A stretch of DNA of 64,000 nucleotides from NCBI RefSeq assembly GCF_008369125.1, contig NZ_VOAY01000001.1:372001-436000 (forward strand), written 5' to 3'. Position 1 is the first letter of the stretch, and every line of letters begins with the position of its first letter. The notes beneath the pieces were generated by a model. It worked only from the letters and a program-made list of their open reading frames with translations, had not been told where the DNA came from and made no database searches. Shown here piece by piece: positions 56,847 through 64,000 of the stretch. The DNA is from Allopusillimonas sp008369125. GTDB taxonomy: Bacteria; Pseudomonadota; Gammaproteobacteria; Burkholderiales; Burkholderiaceae_B. Position numbers and translations under genes: made by a program.

Positions 56847-57439
56847 TTGATTTTCTGAAAAGGCTGTTGATGCTTCTGTCTGGTTTGAGCGCAGCACCAG
56901 CAAAAAGCGAACCCGTGTTAGAAGTTAGGCCTGAGCCAACGCTAGAAATTACGCCCGAGCCTGTCACCATGGGCGACGAAGGCCAGAAAGTACTGAAGTA
57001 CTTCGAGCAGTGCAGGCTTAAGGCCTACTGGGATGCAACGGGCAAGGTGTGGACGATTGGCTGGGGCCATACGGGGCCTGACGTCTATGAAGGGCTCGTA
57101 ATTACACAGGCACGTGCAGACCAGCTATTGCGCGATAGGTTGGCCCGCGAGTTCGTGCCTGGGGTACTCGGCGCCGTTACCTGCAGCATGGCACAGCACG
57201 AGCTCGATGCCATGGTTGATCTGGCCTACAACATCGGCGTGGTCGCATTTGCCGGATCTACGCTTGTTCGCAAGTTCAATGCAGGCGACGCCGCCGGCGC
57301 AGCCGATGAGTTTCCGCGCTGGAATAAGTCTGGTGGCCAAGTGCTGCTGGGCCTGCGTCGTCGTCGCGCAGCTAATCGGGCGCTATTCCTTGGTGCATCG
57401 GGCGATGCGGCGATAAAGATTGGGGTGGCCGTCACATGA
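56843..57439 (+). CDS. endolysin, GH24 lysozyme
   Basis: 198 residues. Catalytic Glu in YFEQCRLKAYWDATG (about residue 55), the Asp eight residues on and the Thr of WTIGWGHTG complete the T4-type triad. A short hydrophobic stretch at the N-terminus (FLKRLLMLLSGLSAAPA) could be a signal-arrest-release or signal peptide; it is followed by a Pro/Glu linker. Cleaves peptidoglycan glycan strands. Confidence 0.9.
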   Translation: MIDFLKRLLMLLSGLSAAPAKSEPVLEVRPEPTLEITPEPVTMGDEGQKVLKYFEQCRLKAYWDATGKVWTIGWGHTGPDVYEGLVITQARADQLLRDRLAREFVPGVLGAVTCSMAQHELDAMVDLAYNIGVVAFAGSTLVRKFNAGDAAGAADEFPRWNKSGGQVLLGLRRRRAANRALFLGASGDAAIKIGVAVT

Positions 57440-57681
57440 TCAGCCTCTGGTTATCGAAGGTATGGGGCTGGCTGCTGCTGATCGGGGCCATCATTGCTGG
57501 CCTGTTCGCCGTGCGTCAGTCAGGCAAGACGGCGGGCAAACAAGAAGCCAAGGCGCAACAGGCCGAGGCAACTATTAGAGGAATGGAGGCGAACCGTGAA
57601 GCTCGTGTCGAAATTGATTCGCTGGATGATGATGCTATCCGTGATCGTGCTCGTCAGCGGATGCGCGACACCAAGCGGTGA
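57436..57681 (+). CDS. Rz-like i-spanin
   Basis: 81 residues. N-terminal transmembrane helix (LWLSKVWGWLLLIGAIIAGL) and a helical periplasmic rest (KQEAKAQQAEATIRGMEANR). Overlaps the lysozyme gene by 4 bp, and the o-spanin gene starts inside it. Shorter than lambda Rz (153). The pair fuses inner and outer membranes at the end of lysis. Confidence 0.8.
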   Translation: MISLWLSKVWGWLLLIGAIIAGLFAVRQSGKTAGKQEAKAQQAEATIRGMEANREARVEIDSLDDDAIRDRARQRMRDTKR

Positions 57682-57808
57682 TTACTGTGCTGTAACGCAA
57701 AAGCCGTTCGGATGGCGATCTGATGCTGAGATTGACGCTACTCCTATCAGGCCGCTGCGGTATATCGAAGAGGGGGCTGCGCTACATCGTAGACAATGTT
57801 CTGGCTGA
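57596..57808 (+). CDS. Rz1-like o-spanin lipoprotein, nested in another frame
   Basis: 70 residues from GTG 57596 with GGAGGC 5 nt upstream, in a different frame from Rz. Signal peptide WMMMLSVIVLVSGC with lipobox VSGC (Cys about residue 22). The mature part is only about 48 residues and not very Pro-rich. The start lies inside Rz and the end 127 bp past it: the overlapping spanin arrangement of lambda. Confidence 0.8.
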   Translation: MKLVSKLIRWMMMLSVIVLVSGCATPSGDYCAVTQKPFGWRSDAEIDATPIRPLRYIEEGAALHRRQCSG

Positions 57809-57901
57809 CCGTCTTCAAGTAGCAGGGCTTGCGTGTGAGCGGTCATATGATGGGATGCGTGCGAACTGATTTCTCTTTGCTCGATATTTAAGAAGTGGAA
57901 T

Positions 57902-58027
57902 ATGAAGATTAAGATATTCGATGGAAACTGGGTGCTTGCTATTCTGATAATTGTTGCTTGTATGCGGCACGCCGATGAGCTAGAACAGATGATCATGGAA
58001 GCTGTAGACATATTGATAAGCAGATGA
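57902..58027 (+). CDS. 41-residue small membrane protein
   Basis: ATG 57902, AAGTGG upstream. Product MKIKIFDGNWVLAILIIVAC then an acidic helix (HADELEQMIMEAVDILISR). It overlaps the end of the convergent gene at 57980 by 48 bp. Probably the last rightward gene of the phage; function unknown. Confidence 0.5.
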   Translation: MKIKIFDGNWVLAILIIVACMRHADELEQMIMEAVDILISR

Positions 58028-58870
58028 TCGATCACGGATGGGTTGGCGCTTTATGTCGGCAGTGATTTTAAGGCCTGAAACTGCGCTGCTAACTAGCGCG
58101 CCTACAAATGGCATGCCCACAGCGATGTCTCCGAATGCGTAGACTCCCAACGATACAGGAAGCGAGAATTCATAACTGCATTTGAGGTCGGCCAGCCTCA
58201 CGGGGAATTTCCATTCCTTTGCCACTTTCAGTAGATCTACACAACACTCTTCAATTATTGCTTTCTGCCTATCCAGTTGAGCCCCCGGGTTTTCCGATGA
58301 TTTTACGAGTGCCGCTAACCGGTCGATTTCTGCGAGTAGTCTTTTTCGCTCATCAACGCGGCGACTTTTAAACTCCAGTATGTCTTCCAACGCAACGTCT
58401 TGATCTGGAACGGGTATGGCGTGGATCAGATCAAACGAAACATTGGGGGCTTCCCCAGCCGGCATCCCGAGCCATTGAAATGATTTTTCGCCGGTTGCCA
58501 GCGACCATTTTCCGGGCTCTTGTTGCTCCAAGTATTCGAAAGCAGGAATATGTATATCTTGAAAGTTTCCCGGTCCCAGCCTTTTCATTTGTATCTTGAC
58601 TTCCTCCAGTATTCCAGCTTTCTTGAGAAAGTCAGCTTCGGGGCCAGGATCAATCTGGATCAGGTTGTTGCTAGATATGGCCAGCCTATCCCAAAACAGA
58701 AGAGAATATCTGAGCTCTTGCGGATCTAAGCGGCCGGACGTTGAAATGGAGCTGTCCGTTATTGTTATTGGCGCTGAGATCAGCACACAACGCTCTTGTG
58801 TTAAGCCATTTTTTGGGAAAGTCCCATATAAAGGATCCTCAGCTTTCCGATGCTTAGCCTCACCCATCAC
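57980..58870 (-). CDS. DUF6236-like cargo protein next to attR
   Basis: 296 residues, leftward, monocistronic. Starts MMGEAKHRKAEDPLYGTFPK and continues with CVLISAPITI and LDPQELRYSLLFWDRLAIS, as in the DUF6236-type family found in islands and prophages. A helix-rich central part (EDILEFKSRRVDERKRLLAE) and a Gly-rich C-terminus with AFGDIAVGMPFVGALVSSAV (possible membrane contact) follow. Orientation opposite to the late genes and location at the phage end indicate a lysogenic conversion gene, possibly defence-related. Family name is from memory. Confidence 0.65.
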   Translation of the reverse strand: MMGEAKHRKAEDPLYGTFPKNGLTQERCVLISAPITITDSSISTSGRLDPQELRYSLLFWDRLAISSNNLIQIDPGPEADFLKKAGILEEVKIQMKRLGPGNFQDIHIPAFEYLEQQEPGKWSLATGEKSFQWLGMPAGEAPNVSFDLIHAIPVPDQDVALEDILEFKSRRVDERKRLLAEIDRLAALVKSSENPGAQLDRQKAIIEECCVDLLKVAKEWKFPVRLADLKCSYEFSLPVSLGVYAFGDIAVGMPFVGALVSSAVSGLKITADIKRQPIRDRSSAYQYVYSFHDHLF

Positions 58871-59060
58871 CCGTCTCCACTGGTTATTAATGGAAGCGAT
58901 TGTAACCAGAGTTTCATGTTGGTAGGTATGTCGTGTGAATGCCTATCCCACAACCGTCAGAAGAGAATGCTGTAGCTGTAACTCTGCGTACCAGCTAAAA
59001 AGGCGGTGCTTCGGCAGACTGCTCAGCCTGCATAACAGTCCAAATAGTAGCGTTGTGCGA

Positions 59061-59291
59061 TTAAAGACGCCTAGTTTCATCTGCCATCAGCAGTCGCAGG
59101 CGATGTAAGGCGGACAGCGTGCTATCCGTCTCCGCCTTCCAAGCCTTATCTATAGCGTCCCGCAGGTGCTCTATTTCGAGCATCGCATTGTGCATACGCT
59201 TTATTTCGCGCAGCAAGGTGCGGATATCCTCGTTGCGTCGATTGCCGTCTCGTATGGCGATCAGGTCATCGCGGGTTAGTGGTGGTTGCAT
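59061..59291 (-). CDS. 76-residue helical protein behind a LexA-like box
   Basis: Start ATG 59291, no ribosome site; the SOS-like box ends 7 bp before it. Fully helical and charged: LTRDDLIAIRDGNRRNEDIR, then EHLRDAIDKAWKAETDS and LHRLRLLMADE. The last part vaguely resembles the C-terminus of the other SOS-box gene (24638). Lies between the DUF6236-like gene and the phage end. The 190 bp to 58871 show no gene. Confidence 0.55.
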   Translation of the reverse strand: MQPPLTRDDLIAIRDGNRRNEDIRTLLREIKRMHNAMLEIEHLRDAIDKAWKAETDSTLSALHRLRLLMADETRRL

Positions 59292-59298
59292 GATGGTT

Positions 59299-59318
59299 TA
59301 CTGGATTTATATACAGTA
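59299..59318 (-). promoter_or_regulatory. LexA-like box at the right prophage end
   Basis: TACTGGATTTATATACAGTA: one mismatch to CTGT-N8-ACAG (CTGG) and 18 of 20 matches to the E. coli consensus. It lies just upstream of the leftward gene starting at 59291, with TATATAAAT in it as a likely -10. Confidence 0.6.
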
Positions 59319-59381
59319 TTTGTACCATATCGCAGACGCAAAAAAGCCCCAGGGCGAAATGCCGAGGGGCTGATCTAACTA

Positions 59382-59417
59382 CTGGATATTGGACGGTGTC
59401 TAATATCGCGTCTAATA
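59382..59417. promoter_or_regulatory. candidate integrase arm-type sites, right arm
   Basis: CTGGATATTGGACGG (59382-59396) and CGCGTCTAATA (59407-59417), both exact copies of left-end repeats at 8587 and 8525; a second TCTAATA lies at 59399-59405. Confidence 0.55.
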
Positions 59418-59422
59418 CAGGC

Positions 59423-59456
59423 AAAAAATAAGCCCCTACGTTTTCACGTAAGGGCT
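59423..59456 (-). terminator. phage-supplied terminator for tRNA-Asn
   Basis: Read leftward: AAGCCCTTACGT-GAAA-ACGTAGGGGCTT followed by ATTTTTT, a GAAA-loop hairpin 20 bp past the tRNA 3' end. It replaces the original host terminator, which was displaced to 8373-8399. Confidence 0.82.
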
Positions 59457-59471
59457 TGATACTGCTATGTG

Positions 59472-59520
59472 TTCTTGGCTCCCCGACCAGGGCTCGAACC
59501 TGGGACCTGCGGATTAACAG
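59472..59520. repeat. attR: 49-bp direct repeat, right prophage end
   Basis: Identical to 8422-8470. Being inside the intact tRNA-Asn, it restores the gene after integration. Confidence 0.95.
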
Positions 59521-59551
59521 TCCGTCGCTCTACCGACTGAGCTATCGGGGA
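59476..59551 (-). tRNA. tRNA-Asn (GTT anticodon), integration target
   Basis: 76 nt with encoded CCA. Acceptor stem TCCCCGA pairs with TCGGGGA, D arm AGCTCAGTCGGTAGAGC, anticodon loop CTGTTAA, T arm GGTTCGAGCC. Bases 59476-59520 are phage-derived (attR), the rest host. Confidence 0.96.
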
Positions 59552-59629
59552 ATTGGAGAAGCAAGACTATAGCAAGTATTTTGTTGCGGTGCAAGTCGAC
59601 TGCCCCTGCAGCTCACACTTAGGCGTTTT

Positions 59630-60178
59630 TTAGCCGTTACCTTCCAGTAAATCTTTCATGTCATCGGCATGTTCTTCTTCTACAGCCATGATGCCGATAA
59701 GCATATGCTTGGTCGTTGGGTCTGTGTCACCGATGCGTTCAATCATCTGGCGGTACGACTCAATGGCCACGCGCTCGGCGATCAGGTTTGCCTTGATCAT
59801 GCTCTTGATGTCGCTGCTATCGTCGTATTCAGCGTGGCTGCGATCGGTAAGCGTGGAGGGGTTGAAATCTGGTTCGCCGTTTAGCTGCACGATGCGTTCG
59901 GCGATGAGGTCGGCATGATCCGCTTCTTGTTGTGCGTGCTCGAGAAACTCGGCCTTGATAGGCTCATTGAAAATTCCCGTTGCTGTGTAGTAGTGGCGCT
60001 TGTAGCGCATCACACAGACTAGCTCGGTTGCCAGAGCGGCGTTAAGCATCTCAATAATTTCCTCTCGGTTTCCTTGGTACCCGGAAGGAACCGCCCCATT
60101 ATCCAGATTGCGAGCACCTTCTCGTATGGCTTTGACGTCGATTGGGTCATGGTGTTTGGCGGGCTGTTTTGTGCTCAT
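59630..60178 (-). CDS. bacterioferritin-like ferritin-family protein
   Basis: 182 residues. Diiron ligands of the ferritin fold: Glu in ALATELVCVMRYKRHYYTAT, ExxH in AEFLEHAQQEADHADLIAER, Glu in LIAERVAIESYRQMI, ExxH in AVEEEHADDM. Cytoplasmic iron storage or oxidative-stress protection is expected. The first host gene on the right; monocistronic. Confidence 0.85.
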   Translation of the reverse strand: MSTKQPAKHHDPIDVKAIREGARNLDNGAVPSGYQGNREEIIEMLNAALATELVCVMRYKRHYYTATGIFNEPIKAEFLEHAQQEADHADLIAERIVQLNGEPDFNPSTLTDRSHAEYDDSSDIKSMIKANLIAERVAIESYRQMIERIGDTDPTTKHMLIGIMAVEEEHADDMKDLLEGNG

Positions 60179-60290
60179 GATTGTCCTTTTCTTTGGTTAA
60201 TACAGATGCCACGAGGCAAAGCAGTGCTTTGCCTTGAGGAAAGCCTCAGCAATAAGCATACCTGAGATGGCGAGGGGCGATCGTCGCTAC

Positions 60291-61901
60291 CTAGTGAGCA
60301 CCCGCCCCCGAGCTGTTGGACGCTGAGGAATGAGATTTTTTTGCCACCCAGATGAGGGCAATGAGGAACAGAAACAGTATGCCAGAGGCATAGAAAATGT
60401 CGGTGGCCGACATGGTGTAAGCCTGTTGGTTAATGATCTGGTCAACAATGAGCGCAGACTGCTGCGACCCGATTCCACCGTTGTGCAGCCCATGCATAAG
60501 GGCGTCGAAGGCAGGCTCGCCTGGGCGCGCAAGTTCGGTCAATTGCGCATGGTGGAGTACGGCACGGTCTTCCCACAGGGTAGTGGTAATAGAGGTTCCA
60601 AATGCCCCCATGAGCAGTCGGGCAAAGTTTGACAGTCCTGCAGCGGCTGGAATACTGCTGGCCTCCAGGCTTGTCAGCGTGAGGGTCGTTAGGGGTATGA
60701 AGAACGTTGCCATGGCTGCGCCCTGAATAAACGTTGGCAGCATAATGGTGTAAAGATCGGCTTCGGTGTTGAAGTTGGATCGCATGAAGCTGATCAGGGA
60801 GAACACCAGGAAGGCAAACGTGGCGATGATACGCGGGTCATGTTTGGCCAGCAGTTTGCCGACGATGGGCGAGATGATGATGGCGAGTATGCCGACGGGG
60901 GCTGATGCAATGCCTGCATACGTGGCCGTATAGCCCATAAAGTTTTGCATCCATAACGGCAGCAGGACCACGGTGCCGAAAAACACCCCATAGCCGATAG
61001 ACGTGGTAATGACACCAACCGTAAAATTGCGGTTCAAGAACAGTTTGAGTTCGACTACGGGGTGATGGGCTGTCAATTCCCAGATCACAAAGTAGACAAA
61101 CGCCACGACAGCTACGATCGCTAGCAGAACAATCTGGGAGCTGCTGAACCAGTCTAGCTCTTTGCCCCGATCAAGCATGATTTGCAGCGCCCCTACCCAT
61201 ATCACCAATAAGGCCAAGCCTATGGTGTCAATAGGTAGTTTCGTCTTGGGCGAATCGCGAAGCTTGTAGATTTGCCATGAGGCCCAACCGGCCAGCAGGC
61301 CTACCGGCACATTGATATAGAAAATCCATGGCCAACTGTAGTTGTCGGAGATCCAGCCGCCCAGTAACGGACCGGCAACCGGCCCCACAAGAATCGTCAT
61401 GGACCACAGCGCCAAGGCCATCCCTGCCTTGGCCTTGGGGTAGGACCCCAGCATCAGTGATTGTGAAAGCGGGATCATAGGCCCGGCCACAGCGCCTTGC
61501 AGTACGCGAAAGGCCACCAGGGACTCAAAAGACCAGGCAAAGCCGCACAGCCATGACGAGACGACAAACAGCAGCACAGACAAGACAAACAGCCGGACCT
61601 GACCGAAGCGCTGCGTTAACCAGCCTGTCAGAGGTACCGTGATCGCATTGGCGACTGCAAACGAGGTGATTACCCATGTGCCCTGTGTGGAACTTACGCC
61701 CAGCGTGCCAGCGATGGTCGGAATAGACACGTTGGCGATCGACGAGTCGAGCACATTCATGAACACGGCGGCCGACAACGCAATGGTGCCGTACACACGT
61801 GCCCGCCCTTCTAGCGGAGGGTATGACGCCTGCGGTGCCGGACGCACGGGTGCAGCAGGCGGAGCTGGCGTGATGTCAGCCTGTATCTCAGTCGTTGCCA
61901 T
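60291..61901 (-). CDS. emrB: DHA2-family MFS multidrug exporter (EmrB-like)
   Basis: 536 residues from ATG 61901, which overlaps the emrA-like stop by 14 bp; an in-frame upstream start at 61979 lies inside emrA. Fourteen membrane segments. The DHA2 motif LDSSIANVSIPTIAGTLGVS and WVITSFAVANAITVPLTGWL are near the start, and GPVAGPLLGGWISDNYSWPW later. Pumps hydrophobic compounds across the inner membrane into the EmrA/outer-membrane channel. Confidence 0.9.
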   Translation of the reverse strand: MATTEIQADITPAPPAAPVRPAPQASYPPLEGRARVYGTIALSAAVFMNVLDSSIANVSIPTIAGTLGVSSTQGTWVITSFAVANAITVPLTGWLTQRFGQVRLFVLSVLLFVVSSWLCGFAWSFESLVAFRVLQGAVAGPMIPLSQSLMLGSYPKAKAGMALALWSMTILVGPVAGPLLGGWISDNYSWPWIFYINVPVGLLAGWASWQIYKLRDSPKTKLPIDTIGLALLVIWVGALQIMLDRGKELDWFSSSQIVLLAIVAVVAFVYFVIWELTAHHPVVELKLFLNRNFTVGVITTSIGYGVFFGTVVLLPLWMQNFMGYTATYAGIASAPVGILAIIISPIVGKLLAKHDPRIIATFAFLVFSLISFMRSNFNTEADLYTIMLPTFIQGAAMATFFIPLTTLTLTSLEASSIPAAAGLSNFARLLMGAFGTSITTTLWEDRAVLHHAQLTELARPGEPAFDALMHGLHNGGIGSQQSALIVDQIINQQAYTMSATDIFYASGILFLFLIALIWVAKKSHSSASNSSGAGAH

Positions 61902-63138
61902 GGGCTTTTGCCTGAGAAGCGTTACCGTCCATGGCTGAAACCAGGGCAGAATTTGAGTTTTCAGCAATAATGCGCGCAATCAGCGCATCAGCTTGCTTGC
62001 TGGCATTACCGTAAACGTCGGTACTCAGACCAAGGTTGTTGGTGGTAGCAATCGCTGCTTCTTGTTTGGGACTGTCTAGTTTGACTTTTACCTGCATTGA
62101 CAGGCCGACGCGCAGGGGGTGGTCGGCGAGTTCTTTGGGATCAAGGCTGATGCGCACGGGGACGCGCTGTACGACTTTGATCCAGTTGCCGCTGGCATTT
62201 TGTGCGGGTAACAGGGCAAATGCGGATCCAGTGCCAGCGCCCAGCCCTTGAATTTTGCCGTGGTATGTAACGCTGTCGCCATAGATATCGGCCGTGAGCG
62301 TGGCATTTTGGCCCGCTTTCATCTGCCTGAGCTGGCTTTCTTTGAAATTGGCCTCTACCCATAAATGATCCAGCGGCACAACCGTCATGATTGGCGTGCC
62401 GGGCGCAACATGTTGACCCAACTGGGTATGGCGCTGTGCAACCATGCCAGTAACGGGGGAGGGAATGCTTGTGCGTGATTGTTCAAGCACCGCCTGACGC
62501 AGTTTGTCTTCGGCCATCAATACGTCTGGGTGGCGCTCTACAGTGGTGTTGGCGGTAAGGGCTTCGTTGGTGGCCAGTGTGGCTTTTGATGCGGCGAGGG
62601 CAGCACGGGTTTGTGCCAGCCCTGATTCGGCCGCCTTGAGGGCCGTGCGGGCATGCAGAATCTCTTCACCGCTGACCCCGCCTGATTTAGCCAAGCTCTG
62701 GCGCCGATTCAGATCGCTGCGTGCTTTTTCGAGATCAGCAGTTGCGCGTTCGATATTGGCTTGGCGCATGGCAATATCGGCTTCGAGTGCATCATTTTGC
62801 ACGAAAATAGTGCGGGTGCGACGTATTGCCTGTGCCAGCGCGGCTTCTGCCTGGCTCTGGGCGATTTTGGTGTCACTGGGGTCGAGCTGAATAACGCGTT
62901 CGCCCTGTTTGACCAGTTGTGTTTCGTCGGCGTTGATGGCGATGACGGTACCCGGTATTTCTGACGTAAGCTGCACAAGGTTGCCGTGTACGTAAGCGTT
63001 GTCGGTTGACTCATAGTGCGCGCTGACCAGCAGCCACCAGATACCCCAAGCAATACCCAGAATAAGAAAGGTTACGGTGACAATAATAAGCAGTGGTTTG
63101 CGGGCTGCTTTCGGTGCTGTTTTCGGCGCTGCAGACAT
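61888..63138 (-). CDS. emrA: HlyD-family periplasmic adaptor (EmrA-like)
   Basis: 416 residues. One N-terminal transmembrane helix (PLLIIVTVTFLILGIAWGIW), a barrel-sandwich region STDNAYVHGNLVQLTSEIPG, a long coiled coil (about 105-230) and a beta-barrel with IPSPVTGMVAQRHTQLGQHV and DHLWVEANFKESQLRQMKAG. EmrA type; links EmrB with the outer membrane factor encoded just upstream. Confidence 0.9.
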   Translation of the reverse strand: MSAAPKTAPKAARKPLLIIVTVTFLILGIAWGIWWLLVSAHYESTDNAYVHGNLVQLTSEIPGTVIAINADETQLVKQGERVIQLDPSDTKIAQSQAEAALAQAIRRTRTIFVQNDALEADIAMRQANIERATADLEKARSDLNRRQSLAKSGGVSGEEILHARTALKAAESGLAQTRAALAASKATLATNEALTANTTVERHPDVLMAEDKLRQAVLEQSRTSIPSPVTGMVAQRHTQLGQHVAPGTPIMTVVPLDHLWVEANFKESQLRQMKAGQNATLTADIYGDSVTYHGKIQGLGAGTGSAFALLPAQNASGNWIKVVQRVPVRISLDPKELADHPLRVGLSMQVKVKLDSPKQEAAIATTNNLGLSTDVYGNASKQADALIARIIAENSNSALVSAMDGNASQAKAHGND

Positions 63139-63155
63139 AATTGGATCTCTTGAAA

Positions 63156-64000
63156 TCAGTGTGTCAGGGTATTGGTGACGGTATTGGCTGGGATGCCGGT
63201 GTTGGCCGGCGCAGTGATTGTGGCGTGGGGTGGCGTTGCAGTGTTTGTTAAGCCTGTGTCTGCCGTTGCGCCGTATCCGCCGCCCAATGCAGTGGCAAGC
63301 TGGGCGTCAAGCTTGTATGCACGCGCCCTTAGGTCGGTGGTCAGAATGGATTGTTTTTGCATCTCGTTTTGAGCCAGCAAAACCTGCACAAAGTTTCCCA
63401 GCCCAGATTTGTAACGGCTGACAGCAATGTCATAGGCCTGAGAAATGGCTTTCAGGCTTGCTTCCTGATCTACGGTTTGTTGCTGCAGTGCCTTGATTGA
63501 TGTTGTGGCGTCTGCCACTTCGCGCACAGCAGTCAGCAGCGTTTGGTTGTAATTGGCGATGGCCAGATTGCGCTCTGCCTGCGTGGTGTCAAGCTGCGCG
63601 TTAAGGGCACCACCATGAAATATGGGCAGTGACACTGCAGGCCCTATGCCATAGATTTTGCTGCCTCCCTCAAGCAGGCTGGCTAAACCCAGCGACATAA
63701 AGCCGGCGAATGCGGTCAGGTTTACGTTGGGGTAAAACTCGGCCCGTGCCGCTGAAACCTGGCTGGACGCTGCCTCAACACGCAAGCGGGCGGCAACAAG
63801 GTCTGGTCGCCGACCTAGCAGCTCTAGCGGTATGGTTTCAGGCAGGCGCGTGGGTGCATGCACTAGTGATGCAGACTTGATTTGCGCGCCGCGTTCAGGA
63901 CCTGATGCAGTGAGTGCGGCCAGTTGGTTGCGCAGCAGGTCGGCATTGGTGGTGGCCTGGTTGAGCTGCACTCTGGCGGCAGACACCGCTGACTCGGCCT
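63156..64000 (-). CDS. NodT-family outer membrane efflux factor, C-terminal part
   Basis: Open frame running off the right edge (5' part missing). RPDLVAARLRVEAASSQVSA, then FYPNVNLTAFAGFMSLGLAS, GPAVSLPIFHGGALNAQLDT and VADATTSIKALQQQ are NodT/TolC-like repeats. The C-terminal tail is Thr/Asn-rich. First gene of the three-gene efflux operon in this strand order. Confidence 0.87.
   Translation of the reverse strand, partial: AESAVSAARVQLNQATTNADLLRNQLAALTASGPERGAQIKSASLVHAPTRLPETIPLELLGRRPDLVAARLRVEAASSQVSAARAEFYPNVNLTAFAGFMSLGLASLLEGGSKIYGIGPAVSLPIFHGGALNAQLDTTQAERNLAIANYNQTLLTAVREVADATTSIKALQQQTVDQEASLKAISQAYDIAVSRYKSGLGNFVQVLLAQNEMQKQSILTTDLRARAYKLDAQLATALGGGYGATADTGLTNTATPPHATITAPANTGIPANTVTNTLTH

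Larger units (their letters stand above)
8422..59520. mobile_element. complete lambda-like prophage (about 51 kb) in tRNA-Asn
   Basis: Bounded by the 49-bp att repeat. All modules of a temperate siphovirus are present in the usual order: integration, leftward early/recombination, immunity, rightward replication, packaging, head, tail, lysis. A tape-measure gene of 972 codons and lambda J-like tip genes, with no sheath or baseplate genes, point to a long non-contractile tail. I find no frameshifted core gene, so the phage may still be inducible; that is inference. Accessory genes cluster in the immunity region, at 42.8-43.4 kb, at 45.8-46.3 kb and next to attR. Confidence 0.95.

Noticed and set aside
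8422..59520. CRISPR array, insertion sequences or phage-encoded tRNAs inside the prophage
   Set aside because: No repeat-spacer pattern, transposase gene or extra cloverleaf was seen by eye.

Overview
The window is bacterial chromosome carrying one complete, tailed, lambda-like (siphovirus-type) prophage of about 51 kb. The flanking genes (RidA, MAPEG, MntP, DUF3108, AI-2E transporter, EmrAB-type efflux with a NodT-type outer membrane factor) and the CTGT-N8-ACAG form of the SOS box fit a beta-proteobacterium; Alcaligenaceae/Burkholderiales is my best guess, inferred from protein character only.

Left host arm (1-8421): a CNNM/CorC-type membrane protein cut by the window edge, an alpha/beta hydrolase, a voltage-gated potassium channel with a C-terminal zinc ribbon, tRNA-Thr(CGT), a MAPEG protein, RidA, an AI-2E family transporter, a yybP-ykoY manganese riboswitch in front of mntP, an unexplained structured intergenic region, and two envelope-type genes. 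Right host arm (59521-64000): the 5' half of tRNA-Asn, a ferritin-like gene, and a three-gene efflux operon (emrB-like, emrA-like, NodT-like, the last cut by the edge).

The prophage (8422-59520) sits in tRNA-Asn(GTT). A 49-bp identical direct repeat marks attL and attR. The right copy rebuilds the tRNA 3' half and the phage also supplies a new terminator behind it. From left to right: integrase, DUF4224 protein and a long leftward early operon (small unknown genes, HNH-like protein, a repeat-rich cytosine-C5 methyltransferase, an N6-methylase-like protein, RdgC, KTSC protein, YqaJ exonuclease, RecT). This operon is driven by a near-consensus PL at 24542-24570 that is covered by two operators. 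The immunity region follows: a small gene behind a textbook LexA box, a DUF1828/1829 pair, a lipoprotein, a tiny Cys/His-rich secreted protein, a TM2 protein, and a short repressor without a peptidase domain, divergent from a cro-like gene. Two perfect operators and one imperfect one (ATCGG-N4-CCGAT) lie between repressor and cro, and the same site occurs twice at PL, which gives a lambda-like two-promoter switch.

The rightward early operon carries a CII-like protein, DUF1367, an HNH protein, a replication initiator with five out-of-frame iterons inside its gene, a DnaC-like loader, DUF1064 and small genes. After terminators come the late genes: terminase, portal, head morphogenesis, protease with nested scaffold, decoration, capsid, a terminator-flanked rha moron, connectors, tail tube, a membrane-protein moron, tape measure, tail-tip genes, tailspike, two holin-like proteins, lysozyme and nested Rz/Rz1, then a rightward small gene and two leftward cargo genes next to attR, the last of them behind a second LexA-like box.

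The most interesting hypothesis is an SOS switch that does not use repressor self-cleavage. The repressor is too short for an S24 domain, and a 73-residue gene just upstream of PL lies behind a perfect LexA box, as expected for a LexA-controlled antirepressor of the 186 Tum / Gifsy AntC type. A second LexA-like box precedes a 76-residue gene at the right end. All of this is read by eye; no similarity search was run.
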